From positions 1 to 44,297 of IMG/VR virus record IMGVR_UViG_3300025117_000118: a stretch of 44,297 bases of DNA; one strand, given 5' to 3'. This DNA is from a virus. The notes under the pieces are model-generated. The model was given only the letters and a program-made list of their open reading frames with translations, did no database searches and had not been told where the DNA came from. Below are positions 6,413 through 13,710 of this stretch, one piece after another. Positions within the stretch are counted from its first letter, which is position 1, and each line of letters starts with the position of its first letter. Made by a program: the position numbers and the translations under genes.

Positions 6413-6652
6413 TTATTCAGTCTTTGGATTATTATAATATTTAGCGATATTTTCCATGCTTTCAACTTCAGCTAGGATATAATCAGCAACTCCAGAATCG
6501 GGATTCTTATAACAGAATTGCATAAGTTCAGCAGCTGTTATCTTTAGAATATTATTTGACCTAGCCCTAGCTTGTAAATTTGCGATTGATCCATCAGGAA
6601 CCCGCTCTAAAAGTTCTTTGGCTACTTTTACTTGCTCATGTGTATACTTCAT
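6413..6652 (-). CDS. Hypothetical helical protein (79 aa), first gene of the minus run
   Basis: ATG at 6652 with GGAGG at 7-nt spacing. The first 45 residues are helical with the pattern THEQVKVAKELLERV; no domain is recognised. It is the promoter-proximal gene of the run ending at 3184, preceded by a TTGTCA-type promoter and a TTAGATCA motif. Confidence 0.55.
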   Translation of the reverse strand: MKYTHEQVKVAKELLERVPDGSIANLQARARSNNILKITAAELMQFCYKNPDSGVADYILAEVESMENIAKYYNNPKTE

Positions 6653-6702
6653 TTTATTACCTCCAGGCACTATATGTTTGATCTAACCTGTATTCATTAT
6701 CG

Positions 6703-6732
6703 GGTATAACAATTTAAAATACAATATGACAA
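6703..6732 (-). promoter_or_regulatory. Promoter of the leftward run
   Basis: Reading the minus strand, TTGTCA at 6732-6727 is followed after 18 bp by TATACC (or after 17 bp by TTATAC). A start near 6697 would give a leader of about 45 nt carrying TTAGATCA near its 5' end and GGAGG before the ATG at 6652. Confidence 0.45.
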
Positions 6733-6775
6733 ATGACATGTTTAAATGTTCTAATAAATTGTCTGACAACACCAC

Positions 6776-7203
6776 AAATTATATATAATATATAATGTAT
6801 AATATATAATCTTCCTCTGATCCACCAGGAACCCGCTCCATAAATGATTACATAATAAGCATCCATAGAGTGGTGGCTGACTTTCTTAATTACCTGTCTG
6901 TCCATTTTCTACAAATATCCCCTATTTTACCCCTACAGCAACGCAGTATCGATATAGGTACATATCACCTATAACCCCTCATAATCGCTAATAATGCCCG
7001 TTTATTGCTATTTATAGGGTACTTATTGGTACTTTTGCCCTGTAATGGCTCATATATAGGGTACTGGTGGGCGGCACTGATCTAATGATGGTATAGATAA
7101 CATGCTCAACGAGTAAATAAGGTTAGTATAAGAATAGTTATCAAAACCATAACGTATTATTTATTGACCCGGGCTGCTTATTGCGGGGTTATTTACTCGT
7201 TGA
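6776..7203. other. Divergent control region with AT tract, direct repeats and inverted repeat
   Basis: The stretch from the last minus gene (start 6652) to the first plus gene (7675) holds no convincing CDS. Visible in it: an almost pure AT tract (about 6776-6811), the 11-bp direct repeat TATAGGGTACT at 7013-7023 and 7055-7065, the motif TGATCTAA at 7078-7085, and a perfect 15-bp inverted repeat TCAACGAGTAAATAA at 7106-7120 with its complement at 7189-7203 (68-bp spacer). This mix suits a replication origin or a control region bound by phage proteins. From 7204 to about 7410 nothing specific is visible. Confidence 0.45.
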
Positions 7204-7426
7204 ACCCAGCCACCAGGAGCACCAGGTAAAACATAGAACAAACGAGCTAAAAACGGTTTTCATCCGAACTTGGCTGAAAGCATAAGCGTCCGCCCACACA
7301 AACAATTCTGTAAAATCGCCATCTCGTTTATCTCCCCCTTTAATATTATTATCTTATAATTGATTATGGTTCGTGCATTATTAAGTATAGCGTTATGCGC
7401 TATATGTGGAATGGTGGGGAGTTTTG

Positions 7427-7435
7427 TGTTATACT
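7427..7435 (+). promoter_or_regulatory. Extended -10 element (TGT-TATACT)
   Basis: TG at 7427-7428, then TATACT at 7430-7435. A transcript from here would reach the hairpin at 7478-7497 after about 60 nt. Confidence 0.35.
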
Positions 7436-7477
7436 ATTTATGGATGCGAATTCCGCCTCAGACTTAGCAGGACACAG

Positions 7478-7500
7478 CCCCCATCAAACGATGGGGGTTT
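7478..7500 (+). terminator. Terminator-like hairpin
   Basis: CCCCCATC and GATGGGGG form a perfect 8-bp stem around AAAC, followed by a weak T run TTTG. It would end a short transcript begun near 7442. Confidence 0.55.
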
Positions 7501-7501
7501 G

Positions 7502-7510
7502 TGGTATACT
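7502..7510 (+). promoter_or_regulatory. Extended -10 element (TGG-TATACT)
   Basis: TG at 7502-7503 and TATACT at 7505-7510, directly after the terminator-like hairpin. The expected start is near 7517, just before the structured RNA. Confidence 0.4.
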
Positions 7511-7518
7511 ATAGAAAG

Positions 7519-7624
7519 CGGAGAGTGGACACTCTATCCCTTGAGAAACTCTCCATATTACTGAAAGTCGGGATCGTCCCGTGTAAGCAGAAATGCTTCT
7601 AGGTAATATGGGGAGTTTTGTGTT
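7519..7624 (+). ncRNA. Structured RNA with mutually exclusive stems, attenuator or riboswitch-like
   Basis: GGAGAGT (7520-7526) can pair perfectly with ACTCTCC (7548-7554). The latter is also part of ACTCTCCATATTAC (7548-7561), which pairs with GTAATATGGGGAGT (7603-7616) over 14 bp including one G-U. The long stem encloses two hairpins, CGGGA/TCCCG (7569-7581) and AAGCA/TGCTT (7585-7598), and is followed by TTTTG, so it could act as a terminator. The two pairings exclude each other. The 3' end shares TGGGGAGTTTTGTGTT with 7415-7430. It precedes the acyltransferase gene at 7675. A palindrome TTATCA-GATG-TGATAA follows at 7633-7648. Confidence 0.5.
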
Positions 7625-7674
7625 GCAATAAGTTATCAGATGTGATAAGTTAAATTCAGGTGTAGAATATAGAT

Positions 7675-8127
7675 ATGGAGCAAAGCGAATATCTGGACAA
7701 GCTGATGGAAGCTGGAAAAATATTGGGGGAATGGGACAGCAATAAGGTAAGCTGGCTGGACCCGGAATGGTTCTATACAAGGCAAATAGATATGCTGGAT
7801 TTTCGTGGCGATCTGCGGATAAAGTCCAACCAGGATATATTATTTGGCAGGCATATCAGGATAATTACAGCCTCGCACGAATTCATAAAAGACGGATTCA
7901 GCGGCGAATTACAGATAAGACGATGTTGGATAGATCACCATGCTTTTATCGGATCTTATGCTTTGCTTTATAATTGTGTCATTGGACACAATTCCATTGT
8001 GAGCGTTGGAAGTGTTGTAAGCAGCATGGTAGTTCCGCCGTGGACAATGGTTGAAGGGAACCCTGCAAAGATCACCAGGAAATATACGGAGGGCAGATGG
8101 AAGAATATAGCTACATTGAAGAAATAG
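7675..8127 (+). CDS. Left-handed beta-helix (hexapeptide) acyltransferase-like protein
   Basis: 150 aa. The C-terminal part (about residues 95-140) shows hexapeptide-repeat character: IDHHAFIGSYALLYNCVIGHNSIV in short pieces, then GSVV and VPPWTMVEGNPAKI, which matches the end of maltose/sugar O-acetyltransferases (VPPxxxVxGNPAK). The N-terminal half has a longer repeat-like stretch, IKSNQDILFGRHIRI. The family transfers acetyl groups from acetyl-CoA to sugars. Together with the sugar genes further right this suggests modification of the phage-made sugar. Ribosome site AGGTG is weak and lies about 14 nt upstream. Confidence 0.75.
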   Translation: MEQSEYLDKLMEAGKILGEWDSNKVSWLDPEWFYTRQIDMLDFRGDLRIKSNQDILFGRHIRIITASHEFIKDGFSGELQIRRCWIDHHAFIGSYALLYNCVIGHNSIVSVGSVVSSMVVPPWTMVEGNPAKITRKYTEGRWKNIATLKK

Positions 8128-8176
8128 TATTTGGTGTATTTGGATAATATTTATATGAATATACGCAGTCTTTTTA

Positions 8177-8185
8177 TGCTATAAT
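8177..8185 (+). promoter_or_regulatory. Extended -10 promoter (TGC-TATAAT)
   Basis: TATAAT at 8180-8185 preceded by TGC. It would start the structured RNA at about 8191. Confidence 0.5.
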
Positions 8186-8190
8186 AGTGT

Positions 8191-8275
8191 TACTTCTCTT
8201 CTCCTTTAGGCTTCGCCGATAAAACCATAGGCTTAACCATACGGCGACCCGGACAGAGTGACCGGGATCTTTTAT
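8191..8275 (+). ncRNA. Predicted short structured RNA ending in a terminator-like hairpin
   Basis: TCGCCG (8213-8218) pairs with CGGCGA (8242-8247), enclosing two copies of AACCATA. Then CCCGG (8248-8252) pairs with CCGGG (8262-8266), followed by ATCTTTTATTT. With the promoter just upstream this looks like a transcript of about 85 nt that ends before the gmhA promoter. Confidence 0.45.
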
Positions 8276-8283
8276 TTCACCCA

Positions 8284-8312
8284 TTGTCTAAAATAAAATA
8301 CCGTTATATAAT
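8284..8312 (+). promoter_or_regulatory. Sigma70-like promoter placing the start at the gmhA ATG
   Basis: TTGTCT (8284-8289), 17-bp spacer, TATAAT (8307-8312). The ATG at 8319 is 6 nt after the -10 box, where transcription would be expected to begin. No ribosome site exists in between, so the mRNA is probably leaderless. Confidence 0.7.
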
Positions 8313-8318
8313 GGTCTT

Positions 8319-8861
8319 ATGAAAACACAGGACAAGACCAGAGTTTACCTTTCGGGTGTTATTGATGGAATTACAAAACTAGACCTGGCTTCAATCGAAA
8401 AGGCTGCCGAGGTACTACGGAAAGCACGCACGAACAACAACAATGTCTGGATAGTTGGCAACGGCGGGTCTGCATCGAATGCTTCACATCTTGCCAACGA
8501 CCTGACAAAGATGTGCGGAATAAAAGCCTTTTCTGTTCCAGACATGACATCGACCACCCTTGCCTACGGCAATGATAATGGGTGGCAGTATATGTTCGTT
8601 GATACCATCAGCAAACTATATCGCGACGGGGATGTTCTTTTTGCCATATCGTGTTCCGGTAATTCTCCAAACGTGGTTGCCTGCACAGAATTTATAAGAC
8701 ATCCGTTGATCGTTCTTACCGGAAACAACAAGAAGTGCAAACTGGCACAAAAGGAACCTGATGCGATCATATTCACCGAACACGATGATATAACTGTTCA
8801 GGAATCGATCCATTCAATTATTTGTCATGTCCTTGCAGTGGTATTGCGAGATGCGCTGTAA
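8319..8861 (+). CDS. gmhA: D-sedoheptulose 7-phosphate isomerase (SIS domain)
   Basis: 180 aa, near the usual 190-195 aa of GmhA. The SIS phosphosugar-binding motif GNGGSAS is at residues 48-54, a second phosphate loop SCSGNSPN at 111-118, and a C-terminal QESIHSIICH helix carries acidic and histidine residues typical of the active site. The enzyme converts sedoheptulose 7-phosphate to D-glycero-D-manno-heptose 7-phosphate, the substrate of the HddA-type kinase at 24276-25268. It sits at the head of the packaging genes, far from the other sugar genes, and has its own promoter with an apparently leaderless start. Related SIS proteins exist, but motif and length favour GmhA. Confidence 0.85.
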   Translation: MKTQDKTRVYLSGVIDGITKLDLASIEKAAEVLRKARTNNNNVWIVGNGGSASNASHLANDLTKMCGIKAFSVPDMTSTTLAYGNDNGWQYMFVDTISKLYRDGDVLFAISCSGNSPNVVACTEFIRHPLIVLTGNNKKCKLAQKEPDAIIFTEHDDITVQESIHSIICHVLAVVLRDAL

Positions 8862-9594
8862 TGGATATGTCCACACCTGTAAGGGTTGTGGAAAACGCTA
8901 TGATTCACACGACAAAACCAACCCATGCGAGTGCGGGGCAGACAGGAGATGCGGCAATGAAGCAATTCATGGATATAATTATTGTTCCAGGCACGGCGGT
9001 CCCAATCCTGGCAACAACTACTGGGGACGTGGACGCGGTATGACATCCGGCGCAGGGAGTTCATTCCCACTTACAAGACTGGCATCAAAAATGAACGAGA
9101 TGAAGAAGGATGGACGCATCCTTTCAAATCGCCATTCCATTGACATTATTTCCATGCGCATGGAACAACTTGCCAATCGTATCGACGTTAACGAAGCACC
9201 GGACAGGCTTGAGCAAATATATAAACTTTGGAATAAATATTGCGAAGCACTGGATACAGGGAAATCGGCTGATGCAATCATTTTCAAATCAAAGATAAGT
9301 GAACAGTTCGAGAAGGCACGCGAGGATTATGCCATTTGGGATCAAATGATGCAGGCGGTTGATATTCGCAGGAAATTGGTGGAATCGGAAGTGAAGGTCG
9401 TAAAAGACATACAAGCCATTATGACCGCCGAAGATGCTTATAACATGGTAGCTGAACTGCTTGCCGCTGTTATCGAAGCGGTTAATGATCCACAGATATT
9501 AAAAAGGATTCAATATGCTTTTACCAAGATTGTGGGAGATACCCCTATCGGAAATGATAATTCCATAGACGCCAACTTTGTTGAGGAAGAATAA
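8851..9594 (+). CDS. Zinc-finger protein upstream of terminase, probable small terminase subunit
   Basis: 247 aa from the ATG at 8851; a further in-frame ATG at 8827 is possible. The N-terminus has CKGCGKRY, CECG and CGN, then CSRHGGPNPGNN, a cysteine/histidine cluster that in phages is common in proteins next to the large terminase. The rest is mainly helical (residues 90-240), as in terminase small subunits, which recognise the packaging site. It overlaps the end of gmhA and its stop overlaps the terL start (TAATG). The call rests on position and pattern. Confidence 0.6.
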   Translation: MRCNGYVHTCKGCGKRYDSHDKTNPCECGADRRCGNEAIHGYNYCSRHGGPNPGNNYWGRGRGMTSGAGSSFPLTRLASKMNEMKKDGRILSNRHSIDIISMRMEQLANRIDVNEAPDRLEQIYKLWNKYCEALDTGKSADAIIFKSKISEQFEKAREDYAIWDQMMQAVDIRRKLVESEVKVVKDIQAIMTAEDAYNMVAELLAAVIEAVNDPQILKRIQYAFTKIVGDTPIGNDNSIDANFVEEE

Positions 9595-11117
9595 TGACGG
9601 ATGATCTCCAGGAACTTGTCAGAAAAAAACTTTCAGAAGGGCTTGAAGAAGCCGTAAAGAAATTGATCGTTCCAGAACCCGTTAAGTGGATAGAAAAAGA
9701 GTTTTTCATTCCAGAAACAAGGCACGACCCGAAATTGCGGGGACGCATACAACTGATGGACTATCAGAAAGATGTTATTCGTGAGATATTCAGAAAAGAC
9801 GATAACGGAAACTTTAGATACTCAATTATCGTTTGGTCAGACATAAAGAAATCAGCAAAATCGACAATAGCAGCAGCTATAAATGTTTACCGCGCAAATT
9901 TTACCGAGTTTGGTGAATTTTATGTAGTTGCCAACGACCTGAAACAAGCAGATAGCAGGGTTGCGCATTACATCCGAAGAGCCATTCAACTTAATCCAAA
10001 ATTGCGTGATAAATTCAAAATAACAGGATATAAGATCACATCCCCAACAGGCTCTTTTATTGAAGCCATTCCAATTGACCCATCGGGTGAAGCAGGCGGT
10101 AATGCTGACCAAGTGACCTGGAGCGAACTCTGGGGATCCAACGAAACCGCAAAACAAAATATGTGGACCGAGCAAACCATTCCCCCGGCCAAGCACGGTA
10201 AGGCATTTCGTTGGATAGAGAGTTATGCGGGTTTTTCTGAAGAATCTGACTTACTATATGGTCTTTATGAGCTGGGTGTTAAAAAAGGTCGTTTGTTATG
10301 GCCTGATAAGTTGTACGAAGTAACAGAAGGTGATCCAACTCCGCTTGAACTATATGTGAATGACGAAGCGGGAATGTTGTGTATGTGGAATACAACTCCA
10401 AGATGTCCGTGGCAAACCAAAAAATATTACGTTTCGGAGGAGCAGATTCTTCCTCCCAACCAGTTCCAGCGCATTCATAGAAACCAGTGGGTCACGAGTT
10501 CGGAGACGTTTGTTCCAAGAGAGTGGATAACGGCGTGCCAACGCAAACAAGATGAATGGCCAAGTATCGATTTCAGCAGACATCCTGTAATAGTCGCCAT
10601 GGATGCTGCTACCTCTAATGACAATTTTGGTTTATATGTTGCGTGCAGACACCCAACCAGAACTGATGAAATTTTGACACTCTATGCAAAGAAGTGGTCT
10701 CCAAGCAAGTATACAGGAAAAATAGATTTTGTTGGAACAGAGGAAAAGCCCGGTCCTGAAATGGAACTACGAAGGCTTATAAAAAAATATAATGTTATCC
10801 AAGTTTGTTACGATCCCTACCAGTTACATAGCATGAGTATGAGATTAAAGCAAGAAGGATTGGCGTGGTTCAAATCATTCAATCAAGGAACGGATAGATT
10901 GATTGCTGACAGTCAGTTACGAGATTTAATTCGGGATAGACGATTCTGGCATAGGGGCGAGGAAGACTTAATGGAACATTTTTTGAATGCGAATGCCAAG
11001 TTGGATGAACAGGACAGTAAGATAAGAATCGTTAAGCGTGCTGACAGATTGAAGATCGACCTAACTGTTTGTGCCTCAATGTGCGCGCACGAACTATTAC
11101 GGTTAAATCTTGCATAA
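9594..11117 (+). CDS. terL: Terminase large subunit
   Basis: 507 aa, a normal length. The ATPase region shows a divergent Walker A, WSDIKKSAKST at 81-91 (Ala where Gly is usual), and a Walker B-like VTWSELW at 174-180 with the catalytic Glu. The C-terminal nuclease half starts with VAMDAATSNDNFGL near residue 337 and continues with a VCYDPYQ acidic motif. The protein cuts and pumps DNA into the prohead. It is followed by portal and head genes, the classic order. Confidence 0.92.
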   Translation: MTDDLQELVRKKLSEGLEEAVKKLIVPEPVKWIEKEFFIPETRHDPKLRGRIQLMDYQKDVIREIFRKDDNGNFRYSIIVWSDIKKSAKSTIAAAINVYRANFTEFGEFYVVANDLKQADSRVAHYIRRAIQLNPKLRDKFKITGYKITSPTGSFIEAIPIDPSGEAGGNADQVTWSELWGSNETAKQNMWTEQTIPPAKHGKAFRWIESYAGFSEESDLLYGLYELGVKKGRLLWPDKLYEVTEGDPTPLELYVNDEAGMLCMWNTTPRCPWQTKKYYVSEEQILPPNQFQRIHRNQWVTSSETFVPREWITACQRKQDEWPSIDFSRHPVIVAMDAATSNDNFGLYVACRHPTRTDEILTLYAKKWSPSKYTGKIDFVGTEEKPGPEMELRRLIKKYNVIQVCYDPYQLHSMSMRLKQEGLAWFKSFNQGTDRLIADSQLRDLIRDRRFWHRGEEDLMEHFLNANAKLDEQDSKIRIVKRADRLKIDLTVCASMCAHELLRLNLA

Positions 11118-11130
11118 TTTAGCGTATAAT
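11109..11130 (+). promoter_or_regulatory. Promoter-like element inside the end of terL
   Basis: TATAAT at 11125-11130, preceded at a 10-bp distance by CTTGCA. The surrounding CATAATTTAGCGTATAATA closely matches CATAATATGGCGTATAATA at 41213-41231. AGGAGG of the next gene follows at 11154. Confidence 0.45.
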
Positions 11131-11164
11131 ATACATAGTATAAATGTGCCTTTAGGAGGACACC

Positions 11165-11482
11165 ATGGAACTACAGCCCGGACCAGCCCAACCAGTTTAC
11201 CAGAAGCCATTCGACCCGATGACTTCTTATACACACCAATCCCATACACTTGGGGCATCAGCAGAAGTTATTTATCAACCGCCCGGCGCGAACGTGATCC
11301 GTTTTCAGGCATTGGCGCAGAATATCCGTTATACCCTTGACGGAACAATCCCAACGGCGGCAAGTGGATTCCAGATGGCGGCAAGCGCAGTTCCACTCAC
11401 GCTTGAGTTAACAGAATCAACCATATTGACCGTTATTCGAGAACAATCAGGAGCAATTCTACAATACGAATTTGGAGAATAA
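11165..11482 (+). CDS. Small putative virion-associated protein (105 aa)
   Basis: AGGAGG lies 5 nt before the ATG. The C-terminal half is beta-rich: IRYTLDGTIPTAASGFQM followed by PLTLELTESTILTVI, a pattern seen in small structural proteins of phage head modules. It lies between terminase and portal. No enzyme motif is present. A decoration or accessory head role is an inference. Confidence 0.55.
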   Translation: MELQPGPAQPVYQKPFDPMTSYTHQSHTLGASAEVIYQPPGANVIRFQALAQNIRYTLDGTIPTAASGFQMAASAVPLTLELTESTILTVIREQSGAILQYEFGE

Positions 11483-11962
11483 ATGAAATATAAGCCACAA
11501 AAACCATTGGTAAAGACGCGGGAAGCAACGCCAATGTCGCGTCGTACAAAAAAAGGGGTTGACCTGTTATGCCCCTTTTGCCATCCAACACATACATTAG
11601 CGCCTAACAAGCCTTCTGCCTGCGGTACTGTAATTCGGGTTGTTGCAACACAATATCTTATATCGGCACGAACCGCCAAGAACAAGGGTGTTATTTGTCT
11701 AAAATGTCACAAAGATAGCGGCGGAGATATGGCACAATGTCAGAACGGTTATATCCATGTGCATGACTGTGCGCCCGGGACGGTTATTATGACCCAACAG
11801 CCGGATTACAGCAAACTGGCAGAACTGGTGTTCAAACTGCCTGTCAAACTGCGGGAACAATTTGAAAAAAAGCTGGGAAGCGTGAAAGAAATAGCAGAGA
11901 TCGATGCGGACGGTAAGGAAACAGGAAAGATACTTGGATACTTCTTTTATAAACCCGAATAG
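11483..11962 (+). CDS. Zinc-ribbon protein (159 aa)
   Basis: GGAG of the ribosome site lies in the last codons of the previous gene. Cysteine pairs CPFCH (about residue 30) and CLKCH (about residue 72) plus Cys47 and Cys86 suggest one zinc ribbon. The C-terminus (LREQFEKKLGSVKEIAEIDA) is helical and acidic. It sits directly before portal. No specific family known to me. Confidence 0.6.
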   Translation: MKYKPQKPLVKTREATPMSRRTKKGVDLLCPFCHPTHTLAPNKPSACGTVIRVVATQYLISARTAKNKGVICLKCHKDSGGDMAQCQNGYIHVHDCAPGTVIMTQQPDYSKLAELVFKLPVKLREQFEKKLGSVKEIAEIDADGKETGKILGYFFYKPE

Positions 11963-11971
11963 GAATGAATC

Positions 11972-13429
11972 ATGGCTAATACACCCAGATTAATACCAGA
12001 AGATCAATTCCCGATTGATGCGCTCAAGGCGAGCAAGGTTGCCGAGCCGCCAATAGACAACGGGCTTGGAACGAACAACATACTTACATGGAACATCGCA
12101 TCGGCGGCAGATACGATAACTCCATGGGGGTTGAGCGTCCCTTTGCGAGATAAACAACTTCGGGATTTCTGGCCGAGTGAATCGTTCCTTGCTGGGGCAT
12201 TATCAAGCGTTTGTTTCAACCGCGCTTCGATGAACTGGGAAATAAGAGGGGTTTCAACCAAAGTTGAACAGGCAGTAACGGATATGCTCATGTCCGCCAT
12301 CGGCGGTCCCGATATTGGGTGGATACCTTTTGAAATGCGGGGAACACAGGATCTTTACGCAACGGATAACGGCAGATTCATTGAACTTATACGCGACCCG
12401 GGCATGGATGCAAACAGCAGATTCAAGAATGAAAAAGCCCCAGTGATCGGAATAAGTCACCTGGATTCAAACCAGTGTATGAGGACTGGAAACGCCGAGA
12501 CACCTGTTCTGTACCAGGATAGGAATGAAATAATCCACAAGCTGAAATGGTATGAAGTGATATCCATGTCAGACTTCCCATCTCCCATTGAAAAGATGAA
12601 CGGCGTTGGTGTAAGTGCCATTTCACGCGTGTTGCGGATGGCACAGATCATGCGATCTATAATGATCTACAAGGATGAGAAGATATCTGGACGGCAATTC
12701 AAACAACTGCATCTTGTTTCCGGTGTGTCGAGAACGGATATCAAGGATGCCATGGACAGGGGACAGGAAGAAGCAGATAATCAGGGTGCGTTACGATTCA
12801 TCCTTCCTGCCATTATCGCATCACTCGATCCTGAAAAGCCTGTTTCAACCGCAACCATTGAACTGGCTTCGCTTCCTGATGGATTTGACTATGATCAGGA
12901 AATGCAGTGGTATATATCTGCGCTGGCATTATGCTTTGGTGTTGATTATCAGGAATTTGCTCCGTTGCCTGGTGGAAATATTGGTTCATCTGAACAATCA
13001 CAGATATTGAGCAGGAAAACAAAAGCCAAAGGACCTTCCATTTATACAAAAAGAGTACCGGCTGCGTTCAAAGCGTATGGCGTATTGCCACGCGGCATTG
13101 AAATGGTGTTCACTGATGTGGATGAACAGGAAGAGTTGGAGAAACAAACCATCCGCACAAAGGCGATGGAAGAATCTGCCATAGCGGTTAGGAGCGGTAT
13201 CATCACTCCCGAAGCGGCACGGGAAGATTTGGTCAAAAGGAATATATACGATAAAGCCATTATTGATACTATTCCTGCCGATTGGGGTAATGATATTGTT
13301 AACCCACAGAAAGACCCTGTTGGACAGATAGGCGGAAATACGATTGGAGAGGATGCTGGCAGACAGGATAGCGGAAAACCAAATGAGACTGTGGGTGGAA
13401 GGTTGAGAAAATTCTTTGGCGGTGGATAA
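11972..13429 (+). CDS. Portal protein
   Basis: 485 aa, a typical length for siphophage portals. It follows terL by one small block and precedes head genes. Features include the N-terminal WGLSVPLRDKQLRDFWPSES, a central region with alternating strands and helices, the helix-rich ALALCFGVDYQEFAPLPGG, SSEQSQILSRKTKAKGPSIY, and an acidic C-terminal tail. Twelve copies form the ring through which DNA enters the head. Confidence 0.85.
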   Translation: MANTPRLIPEDQFPIDALKASKVAEPPIDNGLGTNNILTWNIASAADTITPWGLSVPLRDKQLRDFWPSESFLAGALSSVCFNRASMNWEIRGVSTKVEQAVTDMLMSAIGGPDIGWIPFEMRGTQDLYATDNGRFIELIRDPGMDANSRFKNEKAPVIGISHLDSNQCMRTGNAETPVLYQDRNEIIHKLKWYEVISMSDFPSPIEKMNGVGVSAISRVLRMAQIMRSIMIYKDEKISGRQFKQLHLVSGVSRTDIKDAMDRGQEEADNQGALRFILPAIIASLDPEKPVSTATIELASLPDGFDYDQEMQWYISALALCFGVDYQEFAPLPGGNIGSSEQSQILSRKTKAKGPSIYTKRVPAAFKAYGVLPRGIEMVFTDVDEQEELEKQTIRTKAMEESAIAVRSGIITPEAAREDLVKRNIYDKAIIDTIPADWGNDIVNPQKDPVGQIGGNTIGEDAGRQDSGKPNETVGGRLRKFFGGG

Positions 13430-13710
13430 TGGCACTTCCTGATATTAAATTCCAAGCAGATTTTACAGAGAAACCACTTGCGGGGAAGGTGCGCGCTTCA
13501 GATGATGCTGTTGCGTTTGACGTAGCCATTCTTGGGGGCGTTGGAAGCAACCTGGTTCCTGAAAAGTGGGATTATTGTGGTATTAGTTATACGGGGAATA
13601 ATCCAACATCACTTGTCTATCGAATTGGCGGAGCAACAGGTACGATTGTGGCTACAGTAGTATTGACATGGGATGGGTCAGATAACCTTACAAGCATAGC
13701 AAGGGCATAA
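13429..13710 (+). CDS. Small beta-rich protein in the head module (93 aa)
   Basis: Start overlaps the portal stop (TAATGG) and its own stop overlaps the next start, so it is tightly coupled. The sequence is glycine- and valine-rich with beta pattern (YRIGGATGTIVATVVLTWDG). It may accompany the fibre-like protein downstream. Unknown. Confidence 0.6.
   Translation: MALPDIKFQADFTEKPLAGKVRASDDAVAFDVAILGGVGSNLVPEKWDYCGISYTGNNPTSLVYRIGGATGTIVATVVLTWDGSDNLTSIARA

Noticed and set aside
6714-6905. 63-aa minus-strand ORF
   Set aside because: It crosses the AT-only tract and the promoter of the leftward run. The only purine-rich site is 14 nt from the ATG and the protein is low complexity.
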